A stretch of 64,000 nucleotides of DNA from Tessaracoccus caeni (GCF_029211185.1 NZ_JARGDO010000011.1:79930-143929), one strand, 5' to 3'; shown: positions 45,975-54,250, counted from the stretch's first letter. Numbers and translations are program-made. Notes: generated by a model from the sequence alone, not told the origin.

Positions 45975-47089
45975 GCGCGGAACTAGTGCGGCGCTGGAGG
46001 CTGGTGCTGGGGCGTTACGCGGATCAGCAGCTCCCGGCCGGCTCGGCAGACGCCGGGCTGGAGTCCACGCTGTCGTATCTCTACGACCGCGAGTACGCCG
46101 GCCGGGGCCACCGGCATGCCAAGGGGCAGGGTGGCGGCCTGAATGCATCGGCGATCACGGCCATCAACTGGCTGGGCGGTGCTCGTCGGCTGTTCCCGCA
46201 GTCCACCCTGGAGAGGATGGAGCGCGACGCCATCGAGCGCTACGGCATGAACGAGCTGCTGGCTGATCCCGCCGCCGTCGACGACCTCCAGGCCAGCCCC
46301 GAGCTCGCCAAAGCACTGCTGCGCACCCGTGGCAGCCTCGATCCCGCCACCGCCGACGGCGTGCGCACGCTGATTGCGAAGGTGGTGGCCGACATCATCG
46401 AGCGGCTGCGGCCGAAGTTCGTCACCGCCATGAACGGGTCGAGGGCGCGCCATCGACGCTCGCCCCACGCCTCGCTGCGCAACCTCGACTGGCGCGGCAC
46501 CATCGCCGCCAACCTGCGCCACGTCGATCCCGAGACGGGCCGGATTATGGTGGAGGAGGTGCGCTTCCACGCCCGGCAGCGGCGCCGAAACCTCGACTGG
46601 CAGGTGGTCATCCTGGTGGACCAGTCCGGGTCGATGGCCGGGTCGGTGCTGCACAGCGCGGTGTCGGCGGCGATCCTCGCCGGGCTGCCCGGGATCAGCG
46701 TGAGGCTGGTGCTGTTCGACACCGGCCTAGCCGACATGAGTCACCTCGCCGACGATCCCGTCGAGGTGCTGCTCACCGCCCAACTCGGCGGCGGCACCAA
46801 CATCGCCCAGGCGATGGAGTATGCGGAGCGGCTGGTGAGTCAGCCCACGCGCACGGTGGTGGCGTTGATCAGCGACTTCGAGGAAGGTGGGTCCGTCTCC
46901 GCGCTGCTGGCCGCCGTCCGACGGCTGGCCGGGGCCGGCGTTAGGCTGCTCGGACTCGCGTCGCTGGCCGACGAAGGCGAGCCCTGGTACGACCGTCGCA
47001 TGGCCGCCCGGCTGGCCGGAGCCGGCATGGAGATCGCGGCCATGACGCCCGATCGGTTCGCCGAGTGGCTCGCGGAGGTGACGGCGTGA
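45971..47089 (+). CDS. VWA/MIDAS protein (YehP-like)
   Basis: A 372-residue protein. The C-terminal half is a von Willebrand factor A domain with an intact metal site: D217, S219, S221 in VDQSGSM, T276 in GGGTN and D302 in ISDFEE. The N-terminal half (1-200) is helical and starts VRRWRLVLGRYADQQL. No signal peptide or membrane helix is seen, so it acts in the cytoplasm as the partner of the MoxR ATPase, presumably gripping a target through the metal site. Matches E. coli YehP in size and order. GTG 45971 overlaps the previous stop, and its own stop overlaps the SWIM gene. Confidence 0.92.
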   Translation: MSAELVRRWRLVLGRYADQQLPAGSADAGLESTLSYLYDREYAGRGHRHAKGQGGGLNASAITAINWLGGARRLFPQSTLERMERDAIERYGMNELLADPAAVDDLQASPELAKALLRTRGSLDPATADGVRTLIAKVVADIIERLRPKFVTAMNGSRARHRRSPHASLRNLDWRGTIAANLRHVDPETGRIMVEEVRFHARQRRRNLDWQVVILVDQSGSMAGSVLHSAVSAAILAGLPGISVRLVLFDTGLADMSHLADDPVEVLLTAQLGGGTNIAQAMEYAERLVSQPTRTVVALISDFEEGGSVSALLAAVRRLAGAGVRLLGLASLADEGEPWYDRRMAARLAGAGMEIAAMTPDRFAEWLAEVTA

Positions 47090-48807
47090 CGCTTCCAGCA
47101 TGGATGGCCGAGATCGCCGGCCTCGACGACGACGCCCTGGCAGCTGCCTCCAACAAAGGCTTGGTTCGCCGCGCCGTCCGGGTCGTGGAGCGAGTCGCGC
47201 TGTCGATGATCGGCGCCGATGGCGTCACGCTTGCTTGCGACGGTGCCACGGTCCGCCTGCTGCCAGGCGGTGTCGGCGCCGCCCGCTGCGACTGCCCGGT
47301 GGCGGGGGTCTGCGTCCACATCGTCGCCACCTGCCTCTGGACGCGCTCGCAGGAGATTGACCGGGAACCCCACCATGGGTCGGGTGAGTCTCAAAGCGAA
47401 CCCCGTCACGGGTCCCTGAGGGACTCGTCAGTCCCAGCGGACACCGCCTCACGCCGACCGGAGGCGTCGACGGAGACCAGCGGTGGCCGTCGGGGCCAGC
47501 GAATCGACTCGTTGGGCGCTGCCGCAGACCTCGCAACCATCATCGAGTCTCTGGTCGCCGACGGCGTCTCCCAGCTCGCGCCGGCCTCCATCGACCGCCT
47601 GGCCCGGGCGGGGGAGCGTGCCCGCCTCGACGATCTGGGACTCCTGGCCCGCCTCACGGCGCAGGCGGTGGGAAACCTACGCTCGCACCTGCGCCGCGAC
47701 GACACCGTCACCGAGTCCGACTGCCTCTCCACCCTCGCTCAGGCGTGGCAGCTCGCCCGCGTCTTGGCGGACGACCCTGAGCCATCACCTGAGTTGATCG
47801 GAGCGAGAACCAGAAAGGGCGACCAGGCGGACATCGGCGAACTCATGCCGCTGGCGGTGCGGTGGTGGCGCAACCCCGACGGGGCGCGTGGCGTCCGCCT
47901 CCATGCCTTCGACCTTCGCCATGGCCGGCTGGAGGAGGCCACCAACGGCCGCGCCGCCGGCGCCGACCCGGGCTTCCAGCCAGGCTGGGAACTGTCGCTG
48001 CTTTGGGGAGTCTCGCCCTCGTTACTGAGCTCCGGGATTCTCTCGTTGACAGGCGCGGAGCGTCGGTCCGACGGCACGCTCAGCGCCAGTGGCCGGACCA
48101 GGGTAGAGGCCCGGCCGTGGGGCGATCTCGATCTTTCCGGGCTGGCGCAGCGGGTGAACGTGCTCTCCGACGGAGCGGCACGCACGGCCTTCGGTGCCGC
48201 GCCCGATCCGTTGCGCCTCGTCGTTCCGAGGCCGCAGTTCGGCCTGGGAACCATTGAGGTCGACGAGGTGGAGCAACTCCTGGTGTGGCCGATCGTCGAC
48301 GAGCAGGGGCGCACTCATCGCCTGAGCCTGCCGGCGACGGAGCACAACGGCCGGCTGCTCACCTGGCTGGCCGAGCACCGCGGGCTGCGAGCGCTCACCG
48401 TCATCGGATCCCGGCCTGAAGCGGCGTTCATCCGCGAGAAGGGCGAGGTCCGGTTGTTGTCCCTGACGCTGTCCAGGATCGCGCTCGGCGACGGCGTGCC
48501 TTCGTTGGTGCGGCGCCTCCTCAAGCGCGACCAGCACCGTCGTGCCGCCCCGACGCCGACACCGCCCTCCGATCTGGTGCGGCTCTGCGACGCCTGCGCG
48601 GACGTCGTCGACGCCCTCGGCGCGACGGGGCGCCGGTCCCTCACTCCGCGCCAGGCTCAGACCCTCTCGGCCAGAGCCGCCCAGGCCGACGACCTCGGCC
48701 TCGCCACCCTGGCCAACGCCCTTCGCGAGATTCTCGCCTCCCCGTCCCCGTCGTCCATCCTCTGGGCCCGCTTCGTCCTCGACCGCCTGGGGCAGCTTGT
48801 CTCCTAA
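47086..48807 (+). CDS. SWIM zinc-finger protein (YehQ-like)
   Basis: A 573-residue protein. A SWIM finger near the N-terminus has the pattern CxCx5CxH: C68, C70, C76, H78 in CDCPVAGVCVH. SWIM fingers bind DNA or proteins. The remaining part has a variable Ser/Arg-rich linker (about 90-140), a helical segment and a beta-rich C-terminal domain with no name I can give. Corresponds to E. coli YehQ, the last gene of the locus there too. GTG 47086 overlaps the VWA stop (GTGA). The gene ends 15 bases before the convergent hipA, without a clear terminator between. Confidence 0.88.
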   Translation: MTLPAWMAEIAGLDDDALAAASNKGLVRRAVRVVERVALSMIGADGVTLACDGATVRLLPGGVGAARCDCPVAGVCVHIVATCLWTRSQEIDREPHHGSGESQSEPRHGSLRDSSVPADTASRRPEASTETSGGRRGQRIDSLGAAADLATIIESLVADGVSQLAPASIDRLARAGERARLDDLGLLARLTAQAVGNLRSHLRRDDTVTESDCLSTLAQAWQLARVLADDPEPSPELIGARTRKGDQADIGELMPLAVRWWRNPDGARGVRLHAFDLRHGRLEEATNGRAAGADPGFQPGWELSLLWGVSPSLLSSGILSLTGAERRSDGTLSASGRTRVEARPWGDLDLSGLAQRVNVLSDGAARTAFGAAPDPLRLVVPRPQFGLGTIEVDEVEQLLVWPIVDEQGRTHRLSLPATEHNGRLLTWLAEHRGLRALTVIGSRPEAAFIREKGEVRLLSLTLSRIALGDGVPSLVRRLLKRDQHRRAAPTPTPPSDLVRLCDACADVVDALGATGRRSLTPRQAQTLSARAAQADDLGLATLANALREILASPSPSSILWARFVLDRLGQLVS

Positions 48808-48822
48808 CCAGAGAGAAGCCCT

Positions 48823-50076
48823 TTAGAGCTGCGCGATGATGCGCTGGGTGTGCTGCGTCAGGTGTGGCATGGTGCGCGTCAGAACCTGGTCGATGCCAGG
48901 TGTGTCGGCGGGGAGCTTGTTCAGCGCCGCCTCGAAGAGGTCCGGAAAGGAAGCCGCGAGGTTGTAGACACGCCGCAGCACGAGGTCGGTGTCGAGGTTG
49001 AGGGTATGCGCCATCTTGGCCCATTGCTTCGCGCGGATACGGGATGCGAGGCGTTCGCCGCCGATGGAAACCGCGACGGACCGGTCTACTTGGCTCGCCT
49101 CATAGGCCAGGCCGGTCGCCAGGTCGTACAAGGGCGCGATCACCGTGCTTCGCGGAGCGCGGAGCAGAGAGATGTTCTTCGCGTGGCCGTCGGGCGCGCC
49201 AGCGACGAGATTGATGATGGCGAAGTCTGCCAGCGCGAGCCGGTCACCGAGTCGATCGGTGGACTCGCGGTCGACGACCCTTGCCATCTCCCTCAAGCCT
49301 GGGCCACCCCGTGATTCGTACTTACGGTCGGGCATTCGACCGCACGCTTGCGCGAAGTCCTCTTGGTGAAGCCGAACCACCTGCTCCGCGTTGATCGTCC
49401 GATCGAATCTCGTCACGACGATCGCCCACTGCTCCTCGAAACGCGCAAATGCGCTCTCCGCGACCACCACTCCAGCGAGGCGTGCTGCGGTCATGGTGGC
49501 ATGTTCGATGAGCGCCTGGTGGTGGAGGTGCCTGATGCCTGGTTTGAGGATGTGGGTGGTTGCGGCGCTGCCCTCCGCACTGTGCCATTGCCCGTTGAGC
49601 AGAGCGAGGGCGAACTTCTCCTGTTGCCCTCCGAGTGACCAGTGTTCGCTGGGAAGTGACCAGGACGCATTGATTCCGTCGAGGGCTCTGATGCGGGCGG
49701 CGATCTGGGCTTCGGTCACCGACGAGTACTCACCGGCCCTGCCCTGCAACTCGGTGAGCTGCGACTCGCGGCAGAACTGCACCGCACCGGGGCAATCCCA
49801 TCCCATGCTCGCCAAGATCTCGGCGTCATCGTCGGGGCTGACTCCCAGGCGTCGTGCCCACTCGGTGCGTGTCGCGGGGTTCTCGGGCAGGAGGCCGGCG
49901 AGATAGGCGGCGACCTTCTCCGCCGGGTGGGGTCCGGGCTTCATTGGCAGCTGTGCGGAGAGAGCGACTTCGCCGGTACGGAGGTAGTCGCTCGTGTAGC
50001 TGAAGAGTGGGCCGTCCGTCGTCGTCAGATAGCCGGCCAGCTCGCCGCACAGCAGCACCGCGAGCCGCTCATTCAT
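48823..50076 (-). CDS. hipA: HipA-family Ser/Thr kinase toxin
   Basis: A 417-residue HipA toxin. E. coli HipA halts growth by phosphorylating glutamyl-tRNA synthetase. The kinase parts are present: GGQQEKFAL (149-157, nucleotide loop), ILKPG (176-180), the catalytic loop with D296 and N301 in GAPDGHAKN, and metal-binding D318 in LYDLAT. The N-terminal couple domain (1-100) is also present, so the enzyme looks intact. It overlaps the antitoxin gene by 8 bases and lies convergent to the DUF4132/MoxR operon. Confidence 0.93.
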   Translation of the reverse strand: MNERLAVLLCGELAGYLTTTDGPLFSYTSDYLRTGEVALSAQLPMKPGPHPAEKVAAYLAGLLPENPATRTEWARRLGVSPDDDAEILASMGWDCPGAVQFCRESQLTELQGRAGEYSSVTEAQIAARIRALDGINASWSLPSEHWSLGGQQEKFALALLNGQWHSAEGSAATTHILKPGIRHLHHQALIEHATMTAARLAGVVVAESAFARFEEQWAIVVTRFDRTINAEQVVRLHQEDFAQACGRMPDRKYESRGGPGLREMARVVDRESTDRLGDRLALADFAIINLVAGAPDGHAKNISLLRAPRSTVIAPLYDLATGLAYEASQVDRSVAVSIGGERLASRIRAKQWAKMAHTLNLDTDLVLRRVYNLAASFPDLFEAALNKLPADTPGIDQVLTRTMPHLTQHTQRIIAQL

Positions 50077-50395
50077 GGGACACCTGCTTTCTGGTCTCGG
50101 GGGACGCGAGGCCCCAAGCCGCCCGGCGCGTCGCCCCGAGACTGCTGGCTGGAGGAGCGGGGGCGGCCGACGAGGGCCGAGGACGCAGAGTGAGCTCGAG
50201 TTCGAGCTCTGCGAGAAGGCGGAGCAAAGGTTCTAGCTCCACTGAACGATGACCTGCTTCGACCCTGGCAAGCCACGACCGTGCAACCTGCGCCCGAGTT
50301 GCGAGTTCGCTTTGACTCAAGCCGCGTTCTTGTCTGACTGCACGGACGGTGTGGGCGAGCTTCATCCAGCCGTTGATCGTCACGTCCTGCGCCAT
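50069..50395 (-). CDS. hipB: HipB-like HTH antitoxin
   Basis: A 108-residue protein with an Xre/Cro helix-turn-helix at about 10-65: TVRAVRQERGLSQSELATRAQVARSWLARVEAGHRSVEL. The Ala/Pro-rich tail (about 72-108) is longer than in E. coli HipB and may contact the toxin. ATG 50395 is preferred since longer readings add low-complexity sequence upstream and run into the operators. It would repress its operon by binding the three TGTCC-N8-GGACA palindromes upstream. Confidence 0.9.
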   Translation of the reverse strand: MAQDVTINGWMKLAHTVRAVRQERGLSQSELATRAQVARSWLARVEAGHRSVELEPLLRLLAELELELTLRPRPSSAAPAPPASSLGATRRAAWGLASPETRKQVSHE

Positions 50396-50405
50396 GATTG
50401 CATCC

Positions 50406-50477
50406 TGTCCTCGAACCAGGACAATTTTAGCTCGTCCTCGTTCGAGGACAAGGCTGATCTGTCCTTGAACGAGGACA
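50406..50477. promoter_or_regulatory. three HipB-type operators with 27-bp period
   Basis: 18-bp palindromes at 50406-50423, 50433-50450 and 50460-50477, all of the form (T/C)GTCC-N8-GGACA; the middle one has a perfect 16-bp core. Starts are exactly 27 bases apart. The architecture parallels the E. coli HipB operator TATCC-N8-GGATA. They lie in the divergent gap between hipB and the MarR-GNAT gene. Confidence 0.8.
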
Positions 50478-50492
50478 TTTCTTCGGAGCAGC

Positions 50493-50525
50493 TTGACGAG
50501 AGCATATCTCTGACTAAAGTCAGAG
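50493..50525 (+). promoter_or_regulatory. promoter and MarR operator of the MarR-GNAT gene
   Basis: TTGACG (50493-50498), a 16-base spacer and TAAAGT (50515-50520), which is 7 bases before the ATG. A perfect 7-bp inverted repeat with a 4-base centre (CTCTGAC/GTCAGAG, 50508-50525) covers the -10 box, the usual place for an autorepressor. Confidence 0.7.
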
Positions 50526-50527
50526 GT

Positions 50528-51391
50528 ATGTCGCTTTCTGAGGTGTTTCGTCGGTTCAACAGGTCGTGGTCGCAGCGTGTGGGGCTGCTGGAGGCCTCGC
50601 ATCTTGGAACAGGGCGCCCGCTCAATCAGTCGCGGTTGCTGTTCGAGATCGCCCAGTTCGACACTGGCGCCAGTGTGCTGGAACTACGCGAGCGGTTGGG
50701 CCTCGACTCCGGCTATCTCTCGCGGATGCTCGCCCAGTTGACGGCCGAGGGTGTGGTGGAGGTGGCCGAGGATCCCGAGGATCGACGTCGACGGGCCGTG
50801 CGGCTCACCGATCAAGGCCGGGCTGCCGTCCGGGAGATCGACGAGTGCTCGGAGAAACTGGTGGAACGCGTCGTTGATCCGCTGACGCCAGGTCAGCGTC
50901 GACGACTGGAAGAGGCTCTCGCCACAGCTGACCTGTTGATCCGAGCGGCCACGCTGGAGATCCGTGAGATATCACCCGATGGTGCTATTGCGCGGGAGGC
51001 TCTGGTGCGCTATTTCGACGAGCTGAATCAGCGCTTCCCGTCGGGCTTCGACGCGGGAGATGAGCCGATCGATATGGCCGCCGTGTGTCTGGCGGCGGTG
51101 AGCGATGGCCACCTCGTCGCGTTCGGTGCATACCGCCCGCTCGTCGGCGGCGATGCGGAGATCAAGCGGCTGTGGGTGAATTCTGACTGGCGGGGTGCGG
51201 GCATCGCGTCGCGACTCATGCGGCTGCTCGAGGAGCGCGCGGCCGCGGACGGCTTCAAGCGCGTGGTGCTGGATACCAACGAGAACCTCGCCGAGGCGAT
51301 CGCGCTCTATGACCGCCTGGGCTACGAGCGCATCGAGCGCTACAACGACAACCCCTACGCGACGAGCTTCCACGCAAAGTCCCTCGGGTGA
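50528..51391 (+). CDS. MarR-GNAT fusion protein
   Basis: A 287-residue fusion. Residues about 1-140 form a MarR winged helix (LLFEIAQFDTGASVLELRERLGLDSGYLSRMLAQLTAEGVVE, wing EDPEDRRRRAVRLTDQGRAA). Residues about 150-285 form a GNAT acetyltransferase with the acetyl-CoA loop in RLWVNSDWRGAGIASRLMRLLEE and the ALYDRLGYERI end. Such fusions are common in actinobacteria; the ligand and acetylated substrate are unknown. ATG 50528 lies 7 bases after the -10, so the message is probably leaderless and controlled by the palindrome over the -10. Confidence 0.92.
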   Translation: MSLSEVFRRFNRSWSQRVGLLEASHLGTGRPLNQSRLLFEIAQFDTGASVLELRERLGLDSGYLSRMLAQLTAEGVVEVAEDPEDRRRRAVRLTDQGRAAVREIDECSEKLVERVVDPLTPGQRRRLEEALATADLLIRAATLEIREISPDGAIAREALVRYFDELNQRFPSGFDAGDEPIDMAAVCLAAVSDGHLVAFGAYRPLVGGDAEIKRLWVNSDWRGAGIASRLMRLLEERAAADGFKRVVLDTNENLAEAIALYDRLGYERIERYNDNPYATSFHAKSLG

Positions 51392-51434
51392 GATCTGCAT
51401 GCAAAATGCATGCATGGTTGCGCTGCGGGTCGGC

Positions 51435-51851
51435 TCAGTCGAAGCGGACGAAGGCCCGTAATCCTGGTTGGTGGTCGTGCGCCTCGACGAAGCCCGTCGC
51501 CTCGTAGAAGGCCCGCTGTGCCGGCTCGGTGTCGGTGAGCAGCACCTTCTGACGGACCGACGCGTAGGGTGCGAGAACCTCGTCCAGCAACCGGCGGCCG
51601 ATGCCGGATCGATGGTGGGCGGGATTCACCAGGATGTCCTGCAGATAGACGATCGTGAGCCCGTCACCGACGACGCGGGCCAGTCCGACGAGGTGCCCGT
51701 CGACCCGCGCCGTCGTCACCCTCAGTGACACGGCCATCGCCGCCTCCAGGAGATCCGGATCGGCGGTGTAGGCGCTCCATCCCACTGAGTCGTACAACCG
51801 CACCAACTCGTCACGCGACGGCAGCTCGCCCGAGGCGAACACCATCGTCAT
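51435..51851 (-). CDS. GNAT acetyltransferase
   Basis: A 138-residue single-domain GNAT. The central strand and acetyl-CoA loop are VYLQDILVNPAHHRSGIGRRLLDEVL (R/Q-x-x-G-x-G/A type: RSGIGRRL), and the C-terminal AQRAFYEATGFVEA is typical. The substrate is not predictable. ATG 51851 overlaps the NUDIX stop (ATGA), so it is the second gene of a two-gene operon; an ATG two codons in is equally usable. Confidence 0.88.
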   Translation of the reverse strand: MTMVFASGELPSRDELVRLYDSVGWSAYTADPDLLEAAMAVSLRVTTARVDGHLVGLARVVGDGLTIVYLQDILVNPAHHRSGIGRRLLDEVLAPYASVRQKVLLTDTEPAQRAFYEATGFVEAHDHQPGLRAFVRFD

Positions 51852-52330
51852 AGCGGATCATTCCTTCCGGGGGCGGCGTCGAAGCCGACGGACAGCAGCC
51901 CGATCCCGACATGATCGCGGAGCCACTCGAGGGCGATGCGTTCGTATTCGGGTATCAGCGCTGGCAGATCGGTGAGAGGGAACCACCTCAGCTCGGCGCA
52001 CTTGCGGGGCTCTTGAATCGCGGGGTCGCCGCTCCAGGTGGAGCAGGAGTAGAACCACTCGACGCGCTGCTCGCGCGGGTTGTCGGAGCCGTCGGTGCGG
52101 TGCATCACCGACGATGGGATCAGGTCGCCGAGAGCCACCTCCACCCCTAGCTCCTCGTGGAGTTCCCGCGCGGCGGCCTGCGGCGCGGTCTCCCCAGGGT
52201 CGACGTGACCGGCAGCACCCGCCGCCCAGTATCCATCCATATAGCCCGTGTTCTGCCGGAGTTGCAGCAGTACCTGCCCGTCGTGCAGCAGATAGACGTA
52301 AGACGCGGGGATCAGGCTGTATCGACTCAC
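51848..52330 (-). CDS. NUDIX hydrolase
   Basis: A 160-residue hydrolase of nucleoside-diphosphate-linked compounds. The Nudix box is GHVDPGETAPQAAARELHEELGV (about 41-63) with the REXXEE core seen as RELHEE. The length and RYSLIPASYVYLLHDGQVLLQLRQNTGYMDGYWA start fit small MutT/DIPP-like enzymes; the substrate is open. I chose GTG 52330 (MSRYSLI); GTG 52339 three codons upstream is an alternative. Confidence 0.88.
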   Translation of the reverse strand: MSRYSLIPASYVYLLHDGQVLLQLRQNTGYMDGYWAAGAAGHVDPGETAPQAAARELHEELGVEVALGDLIPSSVMHRTDGSDNPREQRVEWFYSCSTWSGDPAIQEPRKCAELRWFPLTDLPALIPEYERIALEWLRDHVGIGLLSVGFDAAPGRNDPL

Positions 52331-52370
52331 ACGAGCCACGCTATCTGTTCCTTTCGGGTAGGAGGCGTTA

Positions 52371-52532
52371 AGAGATCCCGCGAATAGGTGGCACCTACTG
52401 CGGCGCACTGGATGGCGACCTGGCTTCGTTGTCGAACTCACCGGCATACCCAATGCAGGTTTCGTTCTTCGCCTTGCCATGTCATCCATCCAGTACGTCC
52501 TCGCTACGGCACCACCTATTCGCGGAACCTCT
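52371..52532. repeat. MITE-like element, copy 1
   Basis: A 162-bp non-coding element with inverted ends (AGAG-TCCCGCGAATAGGTGG type against CCACCTATTCGCGG-CCTCT) and imperfect pairing along its whole length. A close copy is at 60716-60879. TA flanks it on both sides, as expected for TA-targeting (IS630/Tc1-like) non-autonomous elements. No transposase is in the window. Confidence 0.75.
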
Positions 52533-52560
52533 AGGGGTGCTCATCCTGGCGGCTGCGGGA

Positions 52561-52583
52561 TTGTCGGCGCCCCCGGTTATGCT
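52561..52583 (+). promoter_or_regulatory. possible RecA-NDp-like promoter of the secreted repeat protein
   Basis: TTGTCGGCG, 8 bases, TATGCT: the same spacing as the two DUF4132 promoters with a poorer match in the ninth-base region. It lies about 80 bases before the ATG at 52664. Confidence 0.4.
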
Positions 52584-52663
52584 GAGCGCAGGTTGGGGGC
52601 CGTGGAACGTGTCGCGGTGCCCGTCACCGACATTTCTCCGTCTCCCAGTGAAAGACAGGTCTC

Positions 52664-53755
52664 ATGACACGACAAGGTCAGGACTCTCGAGTAAAGCTCG
52701 CCGCGAAGACGCTGGCGCTGGCCGTCGCCACGGCGCTGGTACTCACCGTTTCCGCCGTATTGCCGGCTCGCGCAAACCCCGCCGAATTCCCGTTCGCGCT
52801 CAGCGCCAAGCTGCTGAGCGGCTACCAGTTCGCGCTGGGGGACACCGTCAAGATCAGGTTCACCGCGAAGAACACGTCGAAGAACGCGATCGAGGTTCCC
52901 GAGGACGCGAAGCTGGCCCTCACCTTCGCCGGCGCGCAGGCCTCTCCCCAGCTGAAGGCGTCGGGAGGCTTCGAGCGCAGCGGTTTCGGCGAGGACGGCG
53001 TGGCGTACGCCTACTACGATTTCGCCAAGGAACTGCCGTCGACGATCGAGGCGGGGCAGTCCTTCTCGACCACCATCACCTACGTGACCGGCAAGAACGA
53101 GTCCAACTCCTCCATCACCGACGTGAAGAACGGCGGCGTGTTCGCCACCTTCGGTTACACGCCCAGCGGCAACTACTGGGAGGACATGGAGGAGTACCAC
53201 TTCATCACCGTCCCGGCGAAGGGCAAGAGCGATCCGTCGATCAAGGGCACCGCGCAGTACGGCAAGAAGCTGACCGTCGACACCGGCTACACGGGGCCGT
53301 GGAATGACTCGTTCGAGTACCAGTGGTACCGCAACGACAAGCCCATCTCCGGCGCCACCAAGAAGTCCTACACGCTGAAGAAGGACGACATCGGCAAGAA
53401 GCTCGCGGTGGTGGTGACGGCGATCGCCGCCAACGAAAGCTGGGCGTTGTTCGATACCGGCGAGACGAAGACCGTCGCGCTGGCCACGCTCAAGACGGCG
53501 ACCCCGAAGATCAGCGGCACCGCAAAGGTGGGCAAGACGCTGAAGGCCAAGGCCGGTTCCTGGGGTCCGTCGACGGTGAAGCTGAGCTACCAGTGGTACC
53601 GCGACGGCGCCAAGATCAAGGGCGCCACGAAGTCGTCGTACAAGCTCACGTCCAAGGACAAGAGCAAGAAGATCACGGTCAAGGTCACCGGCAAGAAGAG
53701 CAACTACAAGACCGTGACCAAGACCTCGAAGGCGACCAAGAAGGTCGCTAAGTAG
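52664..53755 (+). CDS. secreted protein with two C-terminal Ig-like repeats
   Basis: A 363-residue exported protein with a signal peptide (about 1-38, cleavage after PARA). The first domain (40-185) is beta-rich (KIRFTAKNTSKNAIEVPEDAKLALTF) and unrecognised. Two repeats follow, each with SIKGTAQYGKKL or KISGTAKVGKTL, a central QWYRND/QWYRDG, and SGATKKSYTL/KGATKSSYKL, the common actinobacterial extracellular repeat. The tail is very lysine-rich (KKITVKVTGKKSNYKTV to KKVAK), probably binding the anionic cell wall. No LPXTG anchor. The role is unknown; adhesion or envelope binding is a guess. Confidence 0.78.
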   Translation: MTRQGQDSRVKLAAKTLALAVATALVLTVSAVLPARANPAEFPFALSAKLLSGYQFALGDTVKIRFTAKNTSKNAIEVPEDAKLALTFAGAQASPQLKASGGFERSGFGEDGVAYAYYDFAKELPSTIEAGQSFSTTITYVTGKNESNSSITDVKNGGVFATFGYTPSGNYWEDMEEYHFITVPAKGKSDPSIKGTAQYGKKLTVDTGYTGPWNDSFEYQWYRNDKPISGATKKSYTLKKDDIGKKLAVVVTAIAANESWALFDTGETKTVALATLKTATPKISGTAKVGKTLKAKAGSWGPSTVKLSYQWYRDGAKIKGATKSSYKLTSKDKSKKITVKVTGKKSNYKTVTKTSKATKKVAK

Positions 53756-54250
53756 TTAGGTCGACCGGCCGCCCGGACGGCGTCGCAGCGCGCTCATGGC
53801 GCGCTCGGCGTCGAGGGCGGGCAGCGCGACCAGGGGGTCGATGCCGTTGTCGAGCACGAAGGTGGTGAGCTGGTCGCGCACCACCTGCTTCAGGTCGGCC
53901 GCGTCCCACGGCTTGCCGATGTAGTGATGCAGCCGGCCCTGGTTGAGAGCCCGGATCGTGTCCTGGTGGCCTGCTTGGCCGGTCACCAGGACACGACGGG
54001 CGTTGGCGACGCGGGGATCGCTCGTCGACGAGACGAGGAAGTCGACGCCGGTGGCGCCGGGCATGCGGTGGTCGGAGAGGATCAGCGCCAGCACATCCCC
54101 GTCGGCGGCGATCTCGCCGATCACCTCCCAGGCGTCGTCGACGCTCTCGGCGATCTCGATGCGAAGGGATCCGGCGAACTCCGCCAGATCGCGCGCCAGC
54201 GCGGTGCGCACGGGGGGCTCGTCTTCGAGCACCAAGACTGCGAGTTTCAT
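53756..54250 (-). CDS. single-domain response regulator
   Basis: A 164-residue receiver protein. Acidic residues are in LVLEDEPPV, the phospho-acceptor Asp in LILSDHRMPGATG, conserved Thr in VLVTGQAGH and Lys in HYIGKPWD. After about residue 125 there is only a short tail, with no DNA-binding domain. This resembles RpfG/HY-type or adaptor receivers that signal through protein contact. ATG 54250 overlaps the kinase stop by 4 bases (ATGA), so the pair is coupled. Confidence 0.88.
   Translation of the reverse strand: MKLAVLVLEDEPPVRTALARDLAEFAGSLRIEIAESVDDAWEVIGEIAADGDVLALILSDHRMPGATGVDFLVSSTSDPRVANARRVLVTGQAGHQDTIRALNQGRLHHYIGKPWDAADLKQVVRDQLTTFVLDNGIDPLVALPALDAERAMSALRRRPGGRST

Noticed and set aside
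27827..48807. A known BREX, DISARM or CBASS locus
   Set aside because: No methyltransferase, PglZ, helicase or cyclase motif was found in any of the eight proteins.
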